Assembly (NCBI RefSeq): GCF_024807225.1
Contig: NZ_JANUCO010000001.1
Span: 1,550,001 to 1,614,000, forward strand
From: Chryseobacterium ginsenosidimutans
GTDB taxonomy: Bacteria > Bacteroidota > Bacteroidia > Flavobacteriales > Weeksellaceae
Length of the DNA stretch: 64,000 nt
Direction: 5' to 3'
Both the position numbers and the translations under genes were made by a program. The first letter of the stretch is position 1. The number at the start of each line of letters is the position of its first letter. A model generated the notes under the pieces. That model saw only the letters and a program-made list of their open reading frames with translations, was not told the DNA's origin and ran no database searches. Shown here piece after piece: positions 34,393-43,987 of this stretch.

Positions 34393-35793
34393 ATGGAAAA
34401 TTTCAGAAAAGAGAGTGATTTATTGGGTGAATTAGACGTTCCGGTAAATGCTTATTATGGAGTACAGACGCAGAGAGCGATCAACAATTTCAAAATTTCG
34501 GGACAACTTTTATCTTCGTATCCCGAATTCATCAAAGGCTTGGCTTTCGTAAAAAAAGCTGCTGCAAAAACCAATTACGAATTGGGTTTACTTGATGAAA
34601 ATTTATACTTTAAAATCGCTGAAGTTTGTGATGAATTAGTTAATGGCGAACTTCACGAGCAGTTTCCGGTGGATATGATTCAGGGAGGAGCGGGAACTTC
34701 GATCAATATGAATGCGAATGAGGTAATTGCCAACAGAGTTTTAGAAAAATTAGGTAAAAATAAAGGGGAATACGAATTCTGTTCGCCAAACGATCATATC
34801 AACCTTTCTCAATCTACAAATGATGCTTATCCTACGGCAATTAAAATGGGATTGCTTCAGATGAACGACGCTCTGGTTGAAAAACTTGAGAAAATCGTTG
34901 GTGCTTTTAGGGCAAAAGGAGAGGAGTTTCAGGATGTAATCAAAATGGGACGAACGCAGCTTCAGGACGCGGTTCCTATGACGATGGGACAGGAGTTTGA
35001 AGCATTTGCAGCCACTTTGGAAGAAGATATTTCTAAATTAAATAACAACGCCAATCTTTTCGTAGAAGTAAATATGGGCGCAACCGCCATCGGAACGGGA
35101 ATCAATGCTCCGGTTGGATATGCGACATTGTGTGCGAAAAATTTGGCTCAATTAACAGGTTTTCCTGTAATTTCTGCACCGAATTTGGTTGAAGCAACAC
35201 CGGATACAGGTTCTTACGTCATTTATTCTTCAGCAATGAAGCGTCTTGCCGTAAAATTATCGAAAATTTGTAATGATTTACGATTACTTTCTTCAGGACC
35301 AAGAGCCGGACTTTCCGAAATAAATTTGCCACCAATGCAGCCGGGATCGTCAATTATGCCGGGAAAAGTGAATCCTGTAATTCCGGAAGTGGTGAATCAG
35401 GTTTGTTTTAAAGTGTTCGGAAATGATTTGACAGTGACTTTCGCTGCAGAAGCCGGACAATTACAGTTAAACGTAATGGAACCTGTACTTTCTCATGCCA
35501 TTATGGAAAATATTCACTTCCTGGGTAATGCGCTGGACACGCTTCGTGAAAAATGTATTGTCGGAATCACGGCGAACAGAGACGTTTGTTTAAACATGGT
35601 AAAACACAGCATCGGAATTGTAACAGCTCTGAACCCATATATTGGTTACAAACAATCAACGGCAATTGCAAAAGAAGCGTTGGAAACAGGGAAAAGTGTT
35701 TATAATTTAGTATTGGAAAAAGAGCTTCTTTCTCAGGAAAGATTAGACGAAATTCTTGATCCTAAAAACATGCTCAAACCCCATAACAAATAA
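34393..35793 (+). CDS. aspA: Aspartate ammonia-lyase
   Basis: A 466-residue cytoplasmic enzyme of the fumarase/aspartase superfamily that converts aspartate to fumarate and ammonia. AYYGVQTQRAINNF near the start, QGGAGTSINMNANEV about residue 100, NDHINLSQSTNDAYPTA about 138 and GRTQLQDAVPMTMGQEF about 185 are conserved. The superfamily signature GSSIMPGKVNPVIPE is about 317-331. The motifs favour aspartase over fumarase, although the substrate cannot be proven by eye. A long palindrome follows the gene. Confidence 0.92.
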   Translation: MENFRKESDLLGELDVPVNAYYGVQTQRAINNFKISGQLLSSYPEFIKGLAFVKKAAAKTNYELGLLDENLYFKIAEVCDELVNGELHEQFPVDMIQGGAGTSINMNANEVIANRVLEKLGKNKGEYEFCSPNDHINLSQSTNDAYPTAIKMGLLQMNDALVEKLEKIVGAFRAKGEEFQDVIKMGRTQLQDAVPMTMGQEFEAFAATLEEDISKLNNNANLFVEVNMGATAIGTGINAPVGYATLCAKNLAQLTGFPVISAPNLVEATPDTGSYVIYSSAMKRLAVKLSKICNDLRLLSSGPRAGLSEINLPPMQPGSSIMPGKVNPVIPEVVNQVCFKVFGNDLTVTFAAEAGQLQLNVMEPVLSHAIMENIHFLGNALDTLREKCIVGITANRDVCLNMVKHSIGIVTALNPYIGYKQSTAIAKEALETGKSVYNLVLEKELLSQERLDEILDPKNMLKPHNK

Positions 35794-35807
35794 AATAAAC
35801 GATAAGT

Positions 35808-35845
35808 GATAATCTGTAGGTTAAAATTTTAACCTGCAGATTATC
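35808..35845. terminator. Long palindrome, probable terminator of aspA
   Basis: Two 19-base arms, GATAATCTGTAGGTTAAAA and TTTTAACCTGCAGATTATC, with no loop and one G-T. Followed by repeated ATTCATC units (35844-35870). Confidence 0.65.
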
Positions 35846-35881
35846 ATTCATCATTCATCATTCATCATTTATAATTAAAAA

Positions 35882-36736
35882 GTGAGGTTTTTAATCATAA
35901 TTCCTGCACATAACGAGGAAAATAATCTTTCATTCACTCTGGATTCTTTACAACAGCAAAGTTATAAGGATTTCAAAGTTGTGGTTGTCAACGACGGATC
36001 GACGGATAAAACTCCCGAAGTCATCAAAAAATATACAGATAACGATTCACGGTTTGAAACTGTTAATCTTGAAAAATCGGCGCATCAACCGGGTTCAAAA
36101 GTAGTTAATGCTTTTAAAAATGGCTTAAACACTCAAAATATTAATGAGTTTGAAATCATTTGTAAGTTCGATGCAGATATTATTTTGTCTGAAAATTATC
36201 TGAAAACCATTGAAGAATCTTTTCAAAATAACCCCAATTATGGCTTAATTGGCGGGCTTTTATATGTTGAAAAAGAAGGGAATTGGGTGTATGAAGGAAA
36301 TTCTAATAAACATCACGTTCGAGGTCCGATGAAAGCATACCGGAAGGAAAGTTTTCTTGAAATGGGCGGTTTGCGCGAAACATTGGGTTGGGATAATATC
36401 GATTCTATTCTGCTTGAAAATTTGGGCTGGAAAGAAATTGTACTCCCTGAATTACACGTAAAATTACTCAAAGTAAAAGGCGCAGATTATACGATAAAAC
36501 CTGCAGATTATTACGGGAGATACTTTTATTTTTTAGGGTTAAACAGATTTTTAGCCTACATCGCATCTTCAAAAGAAGCTATGAAAAGCAAATCGGTTTC
36601 TTTTTTCTTTAAAATTATTACATCTTACGAAAAATGCCGTTCTCAAAAATTAGAATTAAAAATATCAAAAGACGAACAGAAAATCATTAACGATAAACGC
36701 TGGAAAGCCTTTAAGAAAAAGTGGTTTCCCATTTGA
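35882..36736 (+). CDS. Family 2 glycosyltransferase
   Basis: A 284-residue GT-A enzyme starting at GTG: RFLIIIPAHNEENNLSFTLD is the UDP-sugar binding start, VVNDGSTDKTPEVI and CKFDADIILS (DxD) follow, and GGLRETLGWDNID carries the acceptor motif. No membrane segments; probably a cytosolic or peripheral transferase of the nearby surface-glycan locus. A GT-like gene follows after 33 bases, so they are likely one transcript. Confidence 0.88.
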   Translation: MRFLIIIPAHNEENNLSFTLDSLQQQSYKDFKVVVVNDGSTDKTPEVIKKYTDNDSRFETVNLEKSAHQPGSKVVNAFKNGLNTQNINEFEIICKFDADIILSENYLKTIEESFQNNPNYGLIGGLLYVEKEGNWVYEGNSNKHHVRGPMKAYRKESFLEMGGLRETLGWDNIDSILLENLGWKEIVLPELHVKLLKVKGADYTIKPADYYGRYFYFLGLNRFLAYIASSKEAMKSKSVSFFFKIITSYEKCRSQKLELKISKDEQKIINDKRWKAFKKKWFPI

Positions 36737-36769
36737 TTTCGGAGTTTTATATTTGCTAAAAATTATCAG

Positions 36770-37816
36770 TTGAAGAAAATTGCCTACATCGAAATAGATA
36801 ATCATCATGCGGAAGTTGCGTTGTCTTTTATGGATATAATGGACGATTCGCAAGAGTTTTCCGTGGATTATTATTTCTCTGAAAAAATCAAAAGTCAGGT
36901 GGCGAGAGGAGAGTCGGTCTTTATTTGCGACAGCTCAATGATTTTGGATCACTTGAAAACGAAGAAGTATGACCTGATTATTATCGGGACTGTTCATCGC
37001 TATTTTAATACTTTTCAGGCAATTACGGAGAAATATAATACAGCGGTTATTGTTCATAATCTTAATTTCATCCATACTTCAAAATGGGATCTGATTAAAA
37101 ATATCTTCAAAGGAGATGTTATTTACAGACTAAAATTGTGGTGGAAAGAAGGTTTATTTTATTCGCCAAAAGTGTATCAGAAAGCGAAAAATATTTTGGT
37201 TTTGGATGAAGGATTTGCTTCTGGTAAATTGAAGTTTTTGCCTGTTTTTTATACTAAAAACTACAAAAAAGAATCAAATAACGGTTCAATTATCGTTATT
37301 CCGGGTGGAGTTTCTCAACAAAGAAGAGATTATAATCATGTTTTTAAAATCATTGAAAGTTTAAAAACTGACGAAAAATTTACATTTGTATTTCTTGGAA
37401 GAGCAAAAGGTAACGAACTGGAACATTTGGAAAAATTATCTAAAAATTTACCTCAAAATATCAGTATTAAATATTTTCCGGAAAGAGTTTCAGCAACCGA
37501 TTTTGAATTCTGGATGGAAAAAGCCGACATTTTGTGGTGTCCGATTCAGCAGGAAATAGATTTTTTTAGCCAAAAAGAAATTTATGGTAAAACAAAAATG
37601 ACGGGAAACTTAGGCGACGCCATTAAGTTTGGGAAATTAGCCGTTTTCCCTGAAAATTATTCGTCCGTATTGGAGTTTATTGTTCCTGAACAAAAAAATA
37701 TCATTGAGCAATTTAAACAGCTTAAAAACAGTGATTTTGACTTCCAGGAAAAGTATAACAAAAAATCGGTTCAGAAAAATCTGGAAAACGTTTTAAATAA
37801 CCTCATTTCAAAATAA
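36770..37816 (+). CDS. GT4-like glycosyltransferase or related protein
   Basis: A 348-residue protein. The C-terminal half looks like a GT-B donor domain: IIVIPGGVSQQRRDYNHVF, FVFLGRAKGNELEHLEKL, ISIKYFPERVSATDFEFWM and ADILWCPIQQE. The N-terminal half is less typical. The start is TTG, supported by TATATTTG (36748-36755), a -7 match that leaves only about 14 bases of leader. Function in polysaccharide assembly is inferred from neighbours. Confidence 0.7.
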   Translation: MKKIAYIEIDNHHAEVALSFMDIMDDSQEFSVDYYFSEKIKSQVARGESVFICDSSMILDHLKTKKYDLIIIGTVHRYFNTFQAITEKYNTAVIVHNLNFIHTSKWDLIKNIFKGDVIYRLKLWWKEGLFYSPKVYQKAKNILVLDEGFASGKLKFLPVFYTKNYKKESNNGSIIVIPGGVSQQRRDYNHVFKIIESLKTDEKFTFVFLGRAKGNELEHLEKLSKNLPQNISIKYFPERVSATDFEFWMEKADILWCPIQQEIDFFSQKEIYGKTKMTGNLGDAIKFGKLAVFPENYSSVLEFIVPEQKNIIEQFKQLKNSDFDFQEKYNKKSVQKNLENVLNNLISK

Positions 37817-37839
37817 GAAAATCTCAAATATCTTTTAAA

Positions 37840-38010
37840 CGCTAGGATCGCGAAGCTTTTTTAATTAAACTTGAAAATATTTTCGTTCGCAAGGGCGTTT
37901 CACTCAGCTAAAATCGCAATCAGCCTTTGCTGAACAGAGTGCCTTTGCGACCGGAAAAATAAAATGAGTTATGAATAGAACTTTGTGGACGTTGCGTTTA
38001 AAATAAAATA
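37840..38010 (-). repeat. Two adjacent CTGAGTG-family repeats
   Basis: On the minus strand: GCTGAGTGAAACGCCCTTGC then GAACGAAAATATTTTC...GCTTCGCGATCCTAGCGTTT. A second, forward unit reads TTTGCTGAACAGAGTGCC, TTTGCGACCGGAAAAAT and GTGGACGTTGCGTTTAAA. It fills the gap between the GT gene and the convergent flippase gene. Confidence 0.6.
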
Positions 38011-38116
38011 TATCAACAAAATATTTCAGCCAATCTTATCTCAAACTCATGTTAAACAGCTTGATTTCTACTTAAATTTAAAAATACTTTTAATAAAATT
38101 TTTGTTCAGATAATCT

Positions 38117-39568
38117 TCAAGCGGGAAGACTTTGGTGAAATAATTCCCAATAAAAATCAAGATCAGAAACTACGGCAGGTTTGTACATTAAATTGATGAA
38201 ATTATTGTCGAAATTCGGTAAAACAATCGCTACAGTAATCGCTAAAGTACAGATTATGGAAACGAAAATCATCTCAATACTTAAAGGCGAAACCTTGAAC
38301 ATAAAGTAATTGAAAGCAATTTTAATCACGTTGTAGGTTGTAAGAGAAATCGCGGTGGATAAAGCAATTCCGATCAGTTTTAAGTCTGTATTTTTTAGGA
38401 AATAAAAATTTAAACTAATTGTTAGTCCTGCCAATAAAAGCATCACTATAATATTGAATTTGTAATACTTTGAAAGCGAAATGATGTTTCCGTTGAATCC
38501 GGTTGCCAAATCTACCAAAACAGCTGATCCCCAAATCCATATCACAGGTTCATATTCTCTCAGCATAACTCCGCTTTTCGGCATAAAATAAGTCAGATAA
38601 GGAAATCCGACCATGATGCAGGAAAACAAAACAGCTCCCAGAAAATAGAGCGTCAATGAGGTTTTTTTGTGGAATTTATCTAATCCTTCCATATCACCAT
38701 CAGCAAGATTTTTACTGATAATCGGTGCAGAAATATTGAATAAACCCAATTGCGGAATAGAAATTAAAGAAATCAATGCATACAATATAGAATAGATTCC
38801 GTTTTCTTCCATTCCCAGAAATTCCCCAATCATGAAACTATTGATCGCGAGATAATTACCGAAAGTTCCTAGAAAGCCAAAAAAACTGTAAGCCGCAAAT
38901 TCTTTATAAAGTTTATCTTTTTTAAAATAGTCTGTACTGAAATCCAGTGTAATCTTTTCCAGTTTATTGGTGTAGAAAATATATCCGACAAACATTAGGA
39001 AAAACATCCCAAAGAAAAACATCAATGCTGCTTTTTCGGGTATTGGTGAGGCTTCTGTGTAGTGTGAAACCAGAAATATGAAGATCAGAAAAGCGCCTAG
39101 GTTAGCGATTTTCGGGAAGAGATTATCGAAAATATTTGAAACAACAATTCTTTTGTAATTTGAAATATATTTATTGAAAATAGCACAGAATGAAAGCATT
39201 AAAGTAAGAGGAAGGATAACTTCTTTGATTTTCCAGGCTTTCATATTTTTGAATCCCGGAAAAATATAGGGAAGCAGGAAAAAAACAGCCAAAAACAAAA
39301 TAAAATTGATAAGAACGGCAGCCAATGAAAGCGAAAGCATATTTTGCCTTTTCCCATCTTGATCTACTCGATTAAAAAATTTTACATTAGAATAAGAAAT
39401 CCCGAAAACTACGAAGGGCACGAGCATTTCGGCAGTGGGCATGATGTATCTTAATGTTCCGTAAAACTCAAGATTATTTGTGAAAATAAAAATCGAAAAG
39501 GTGCCCAATAAAAAGCCAATATAGCCAATGATAGAGTATTTGAATCCTTGCCTTGCTACTACGCTCAT
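38117..39568 (-). CDS. Polysaccharide flippase (Wzx/MATE-like)
   Basis: A 483-residue protein with about 12-14 hydrophobic helices, start MSVVARQGFKYSIIGYIGFL, which is typical of oligosaccharide flippases that move lipid-linked glycan units across the inner membrane. Other typical parts are YSFFGFLGTFGNYLAINSFM and LGLFNISAPIISKNLADGDM. It is 10 bp downstream of the FkbM gene and surely co-transcribed with it. Confidence 0.85.
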   Translation of the reverse strand: MSVVARQGFKYSIIGYIGFLLGTFSIFIFTNNLEFYGTLRYIMPTAEMLVPFVVFGISYSNVKFFNRVDQDGKRQNMLSLSLAAVLINFILFLAVFFLLPYIFPGFKNMKAWKIKEVILPLTLMLSFCAIFNKYISNYKRIVVSNIFDNLFPKIANLGAFLIFIFLVSHYTEASPIPEKAALMFFFGMFFLMFVGYIFYTNKLEKITLDFSTDYFKKDKLYKEFAAYSFFGFLGTFGNYLAINSFMIGEFLGMEENGIYSILYALISLISIPQLGLFNISAPIISKNLADGDMEGLDKFHKKTSLTLYFLGAVLFSCIMVGFPYLTYFMPKSGVMLREYEPVIWIWGSAVLVDLATGFNGNIISLSKYYKFNIIVMLLLAGLTISLNFYFLKNTDLKLIGIALSTAISLTTYNVIKIAFNYFMFKVSPLSIEMIFVSIICTLAITVAIVLPNFDNNFINLMYKPAVVSDLDFYWELFHQSLPA

Positions 39569-39578
39569 GACTTTTTTA

Positions 39579-40370
39579 TTAGTTTTTTGGAATAAAAATA
39601 ACGTTGTTAATGTATTCCGTTTTATTTTTTTCGTCGTTTGTATTTTTTAATAGTATTTCTTCCGTTAATTTTTCAAGCTCGAAATTGTGTCTGTTTAAAT
39701 ATTTTGCGTCGTATCCCCAAGATTCAACTTCAGAAATTTCTTTCCAGATGGGTGTTTCATGGTGTCTCTGTTCCATTTCGACCATCAAAGTCGGTGCGAA
39801 TTGTTTGATGATTTGTTTTGCTCCCTGCAATGTTTTCATTTCGTTTCCTTCAACATCTATCTTGATGAAATCCAGCTTGTTAAAATGTTCAATTGCAGCC
39901 CAATCGTCGAGTTTTATTACTTTTACCTTTTCTGTATAGCTTTTTTCCTCGCCATTTTCTTTGAAATCGGTGTTAAGTGTTCCTCTCGATGCCACTATTT
40001 TTCCGTTGATCACAGGAACTTTGAATTCTGCAGTTGTATTCTCATCAGAAAGCGCCAAAGGAAGAACTGTCATGGTAGGAAAAAGCCTTTTCAGACGTCT
40101 GTACAATTTTTTGTTGGGTTCAAAAGCATAAATATTTTCATGATTCAGCCGATTTTGAAGTTGGTATAAAAAAGTTCCTACATTTGCACCAATATCCAGA
40201 ATAACAGCATTTTTAGGCAAAAAATCTTTAATCCAGACCAATTCAGGTTCTACATTTCTTGCAGAGAAATTATCTTTATTAAGGTTATTTAAGCTCTTAA
40301 AATATCTTTTTTTATAAAAACCTGGGGTGATATATTGTAGCTTTTCGGCGATTTTTTGGTACAGCGACAT
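39579..40370 (-). CDS. FkbM-family methyltransferase
   Basis: A 263-residue SAM-dependent methyltransferase. VILDIGANVGTFLYQLQNRL is motif I, IYAFEPNKKLYRRL motif II, LDFIKIDVEGNEMKTLQGAK the FkbM signature (D-EG-E), and TLMVEMEQRHHET the last strand. FkbM enzymes often methylate sugars of surface glycans, which fits the adjacent flippase. The ATG (MSLYQKIAEK) is chosen; a TTG start 8 codons earlier overlaps TATATTTG, a -7 match. Upstream, GTTAAACTCATGTTAAATTT on the + strand is another 11-bp direct repeat. Confidence 0.85.
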   Translation of the reverse strand: MSLYQKIAEKLQYITPGFYKKRYFKSLNNLNKDNFSARNVEPELVWIKDFLPKNAVILDIGANVGTFLYQLQNRLNHENIYAFEPNKKLYRRLKRLFPTMTVLPLALSDENTTAEFKVPVINGKIVASRGTLNTDFKENGEEKSYTEKVKVIKLDDWAAIEHFNKLDFIKIDVEGNEMKTLQGAKQIIKQFAPTLMVEMEQRHHETPIWKEISEVESWGYDAKYLNRHNFELEKLTEEILLKNTNDEKNKTEYINNVIFIPKN

Positions 40371-40522
40371 TCTTACTTTTTTGACAAGAAGCAAATATAA
40401 GCAAAAATGTTAAACTCATGTTAAATTTAACTAATTCTAATGGTTTGATTATCAATCAGAAATGTAAAATTAATTTTTCGGTGAAATATTTATTTATGTC
40501 CTTTGTTTAGGGATTTATGGGT

Positions 40523-41188
40523 TTAAATAAACGGTGCATTCAGAAAGTCGTTCAAAGGTTTCATTAATTTGAAAATTTTTGTCAGATTTTTCACCGCATT
40601 TTTATCCAGAATTTCTTCGTCTTTCAGGTAATAAATGACGATGAAATTTTTCAGTTTTAAATATTCTCCCATCGGATCTTCTTTTTCAAACCCTTGCGGA
40701 ATTTTTTTAAGCTTATCATCCTGATCAAGCTCCGGAAAGTGTTTCTTGAAATCTTTATGATTTAAAATTGTAAGAAAATCTTCTCCATACAACGAAATCT
40801 CTTTTCTTAATTCTTTTAAAACAGAAGATTCAGGCATGTAAATTCCTCCTGCGATGAACGATTTTCCGGGTTCCATATGAAGATAATAACCGCCTTTCTG
40901 GCTTCCTTTTCCCATTCCCAGCGATGCTCCGAAATTGGTTTTGTATGGGATTTTGTCTTTTGAAAATCTCGTGTCGCGATAAATTCTGAACAATGATTTT
41001 TTAGCATCAATTTTTCTTAATTCTTCATCAAATTCAGACATTTCGATAAGCAAATCTCCAAGAAACGCAACTATATTTTCCTGAGAATCGGTATAAAGGC
41101 TTTTGTTTTCGTTGAACCATTCGCGGTTGTTGTTCGTGGTTAGCTTTTTTAGAAAATCAAAAACTTTCGGAGAAACAGTTGCAGACAT
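40523..41188 (-). CDS. DUF2461 family protein
   Basis: A 221-residue cytoplasmic protein. FDFLKKLTTNNNREWFNENK, LFRIYRDTRFSKDKIPYKTN and GGYYLHMEPGKSFIAGGIYM are the conserved blocks of the DUF2461/TIGR02453 family. No biochemical function is established that I can name. No operon partner is visible. Confidence 0.88.
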   Translation of the reverse strand: MSATVSPKVFDFLKKLTTNNNREWFNENKSLYTDSQENIVAFLGDLLIEMSEFDEELRKIDAKKSLFRIYRDTRFSKDKIPYKTNFGASLGMGKGSQKGGYYLHMEPGKSFIAGGIYMPESSVLKELRKEISLYGEDFLTILNHKDFKKHFPELDQDDKLKKIPQGFEKEDPMGEYLKLKNFIVIYYLKDEEILDKNAVKNLTKIFKLMKPLNDFLNAPFI

Positions 41189-41435
41189 ATTTTTATTTTA
41201 AATCAAATTTAAATAATTCTGCTTACAAATCAAATTGCGGTTGTTTTTTTGACAATTCATAATTTTAAGTATTAAAACTGCAAAATTTGATAAATGAGAT
41301 TGTTTTTGAACAATCATTAAATTAAAAATAAAAAAATTACGTTTTTTCTGTTGAAATTTGAAAATGATTATGGTTTTACAAAATAAAATTATTATATCCG
41401 TAATATTATATAAAACGAAATCCAAATATTTGTTG

Positions 41436-41443
41436 TATCTTTG
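41436..41443 (+). promoter_or_regulatory. -7 box of DEAD-box helicase gene
   Basis: TATCTTTG matches TAnnTTTG; start codon 20 bases downstream. No exact -33 TTTG at the usual distance. Confidence 0.5.
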
Positions 41444-41463
41444 CAAAAATTTTAAAATATTTA

Positions 41464-43179
41464 ATGAATTTATTTACGGAGACCAATTTAAGTCCTGACA
41501 TCCTTAAGGCCATTGGCGAACTGGGTTACGAAAGCCCGACAGAAATCCAAAAACAGACTATCCCTTTCATTCTTACAGATATTCGCGACTTGATCGCACT
41601 TGCGCAGACGGGGACAGGCAAAACAGCAGCGTTTTCGCTTCCGATTTTGGATATGATTGACGCAACGAGTCGCAAAATCCAATTTTTGGTGCTTTGCCCG
41701 ACTCGAGAATTATGTCTTCAGATTACAAAAGACATTAAAAACTATTCTAAGTACATGAGAGACATCAAAACTACAGCAGTTTATGGTGGAAGCAGTATTA
41801 TGGATCAAATGAGGTCTCTTAAGGACAAACCGCAAATCATTGTGGGAACTCCGGGTAGAGTGATCGACCTTATTAACAGAAAAGCTCTGGACTTTTCAGA
41901 AATTCGATGGTTGGTTTTGGATGAAGCAGATGAGATGCTTTCAATGGGTTTCAAAGACGAATTGGAAACAATTTTAAGTGAAACTCCTGAAACAAAACAA
42001 ACTTTCTTATTCTCGGCAACGATGAGTAAAGAAGTGGAGAGAATTACGAAAAACTACCTGACAAAACCGCACAGAATTTCTGTAGGTTCTATTAACGAGG
42101 TTAAGAAGAACATTAAGCATGAATATTATGTGGCAGGTTACCGTCATAAAAAAGAAGCGCTTAAGAGATTAATTGATTCCAACCCGAATCAGTATTCTAT
42201 TATCTTCTGTAGAACAAGAATGGAAACTCAGGAAGTTGCCGATTTCTTGATGCAGAATGGGTATGCAGCAGATGCTCTTCACGGTGATTTGTCTCAGGCT
42301 CAGAGAGATACGGTAATGAAGAAATTCAGACTGAAAAACATCGATATCCTTGTAGCGACAGACGTTGCAGCAAGAGGACTGGATGTGGATTCTTTGACGC
42401 ACGTTGTACATTACTCTTTACCTGATGATCCGGAAGTATTCGTTCACAGAAGTGGAAGAACGGGTAGAGCAGGAAAAGACGGTATTTCTATTTCTTTAAT
42501 TAAACCTGAAGAAAGCAGAAAACTAAAACAAATAAAATCTGTTACCAAAATTGAGATCAACGAAGCGAGAATTCCTACGGGAGAAGATATCGTGAAAGCT
42601 CAGGTTGGTGGTGTTTTTGAAAGTTTATTCGAAGTACATCAAGACTTCTTTGAATTTGATGATTCATTAATTCCAGATTTATCTGCCTTTACAAAAGAAG
42701 AATTGGTACACAAGCTACTTCAGTTCCAGCTTAAAGATCTTGCGTTGTTCTACAAAGACAAACAAGACCTTGTAGACATGAAACTAAGCAGCCGTGACGA
42801 TGACAGAGGCGGTAGAGATCGTGACAGAGGTAGAGACCGTGATGGTAGAGGAAGAGACCGCGAGAGAGGAGAGAGAAACGAAAGAAGCGGAGACAGAAGA
42901 GAGCGTAGTGCAAAACCAAGAAGAAAGAACGAAGATATGGTAAGATTCTTCTTCAATCTTGGTAAAAAAGATCAATTGAAAAAACTTGATGTTTTGGATA
43001 TTATCAACAAAGCTACCTCAAACAGTAAAAGCAAAAAAAGAGCAGAAATTGGAGATATTGAAATTTTAGAGAAGTTTTCTTTCTTTGAGATCGAGAAATC
43101 ATTCAAAGGAGATCTTTTGAGCAACATTTCTACAATGAAATTCAGAGGAAAAGATATGAGAGCTGAAGAAGCTAACTAA
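41464..43179 (+). CDS. DEAD-box RNA helicase with C-terminal DbpA-like RNA-binding domain
   Basis: A 571-residue ATP-dependent RNA helicase. Q motif about residues 20-27 (GYESPTEIQKQ), Walker A AQTGTGKT, PTRELC, TPGRVID, DEAD (VLDEADEML), SAT (FSATMSKE), and HRSGRTGRAG motif VI are all present. After about residue 370 an acidic/helical segment is followed by an Arg/Asp/Gly-rich low-complexity tract (about 440-485: RDRDRGRDRD-type repeats). A final domain of about 75 residues (VRFFFNLGKKDQLKKLDVLD) resembles the DbpA RNA-binding domain. It is DeaD/CshA-like and likely acts in ribosome assembly or RNA decay. Terminator follows. Confidence 0.92.
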   Translation: MNLFTETNLSPDILKAIGELGYESPTEIQKQTIPFILTDIRDLIALAQTGTGKTAAFSLPILDMIDATSRKIQFLVLCPTRELCLQITKDIKNYSKYMRDIKTTAVYGGSSIMDQMRSLKDKPQIIVGTPGRVIDLINRKALDFSEIRWLVLDEADEMLSMGFKDELETILSETPETKQTFLFSATMSKEVERITKNYLTKPHRISVGSINEVKKNIKHEYYVAGYRHKKEALKRLIDSNPNQYSIIFCRTRMETQEVADFLMQNGYAADALHGDLSQAQRDTVMKKFRLKNIDILVATDVAARGLDVDSLTHVVHYSLPDDPEVFVHRSGRTGRAGKDGISISLIKPEESRKLKQIKSVTKIEINEARIPTGEDIVKAQVGGVFESLFEVHQDFFEFDDSLIPDLSAFTKEELVHKLLQFQLKDLALFYKDKQDLVDMKLSSRDDDRGGRDRDRGRDRDGRGRDRERGERNERSGDRRERSAKPRRKNEDMVRFFFNLGKKDQLKKLDVLDIINKATSNSKSKKRAEIGDIEILEKFSFFEIEKSFKGDLLSNISTMKFRGKDMRAEEAN

Positions 43180-43198
43180 ACTCATTATCAAGTATATA

Positions 43199-43224
43199 AG
43201 CCGGCTTTTAAGCCGGCTTTTTTA
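43199..43224 (+). terminator. Terminator of DEAD-box gene
   Basis: AAGCCGGCTT TT AAGCCGGCTT, a 10-bp stem, then TTTTATTTT. Confidence 0.85.
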
Positions 43225-43238
43225 TTTTAAAAGCATAG

Positions 43239-43270
43239 GTTAATTCAATGTTAACAAAACTTAACGTCAT
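43239..43270 (+). promoter_or_regulatory. Pho-box-like repeats before the Pit operon
   Basis: GTTAATTCAAT (43239) and GTTAACAAAAC (43250) are 11 bases apart, followed by TTAACGTCAT (43261). They resemble the GTTAAAACCAT pair before susC. GAAATTTG at 43298-43305 is a possible -7 box. Phosphate control is inferred. Confidence 0.45.
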
Positions 43271-43328
43271 ATGCTTTTTGGTAAGGCTCTTTTTTAAGAA
43301 ATTTGCACGAAATTATAAAAACTTAAAA

Positions 43329-43967
43329 ATGGGAATTGGTAATATTTTCCACGCTTTTCAACCCAAAGATAAAATCTTCTTTGTACTTTTCGAAAAAGTA
43401 ACTGAAAACCTTGTAGCAATGTCTGAGGAATTCAACCACGGGATTAAAGATTTCGATCTTAACGACGATTCCATGTTGAAAAAGATGAGCGATTACGAAC
43501 ATAAAAATGATGAGCTTACGCATGAGATTTTCATTGAACTGGGTAAGAATTTCATTACTCCTTTCGACAGGGAAGACATCCACACGCTTGCAACAGGATT
43601 AGACGATATCGCAGATTATATCTACGCTTCTACAAAATATATCTTCTTATACAAGTCGCCTGAAATGAAGGCATACTCAGATTTCTCTTTATTGATCCAC
43701 AAAGCATGTCTTGAAATTCAGAATGCTATGAAAAACCTTAAAGGTTTCAAAAACATGGAGCAGGTAAAAGAAGCTTGTATCAAAGTAAACTCAATTGAAA
43801 ATATCGCAGACGATTTGCTTTCAAATTCAATGGTAGAATTGTTCGAAACAAACGATGCAATCAACATTATCAAAATTTCATCTGTACTTAATTATCTTGA
43901 AATAGTAACTGACAAAGCAGAAGATGTTGCCAATACGATTGAGAACATCATGATTAAATACGCTTAA
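43329..43967 (+). CDS. DUF47 (PhoU-like) phosphate transport accessory protein
   Basis: A 212-residue helical cytoplasmic protein. FFVLFEKVTENLVAMSEEFN near the start, HEIFIELGKNFITPFDREDI and IHTLATGLDDIADYIYASTK in the middle are the DUF47/PhoU-like blocks that bind metal. DUF47 proteins (Pit accessory protein) modulate the Pit transporter encoded next, 20 bases downstream. The ATG of MGIGNIFHAFQPKDK is preferred to an upstream TTG frame extension of 27 codons that overlaps the promoter region. Confidence 0.9.
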   Translation: MGIGNIFHAFQPKDKIFFVLFEKVTENLVAMSEEFNHGIKDFDLNDDSMLKKMSDYEHKNDELTHEIFIELGKNFITPFDREDIHTLATGLDDIADYIYASTKYIFLYKSPEMKAYSDFSLLIHKACLEIQNAMKNLKGFKNMEQVKEACIKVNSIENIADDLLSNSMVELFETNDAINIIKISSVLNYLEIVTDKAEDVANTIENIMIKYA

Positions 43968-43987
43968 TTAATAATTATAATTAACAA

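Noticed and set aside
41198..41446. 82-codon minus-strand frame between DUF2461 and helicase genes
   Set aside because: Low-complexity AT-rich sequence that overlaps the helicase promoter; no coding signature.
42731..42975. Several minus-strand frames inside the helicase tail
   Set aside because: They are shadows of the Arg/Asp-rich repeat tract on the coding strand.
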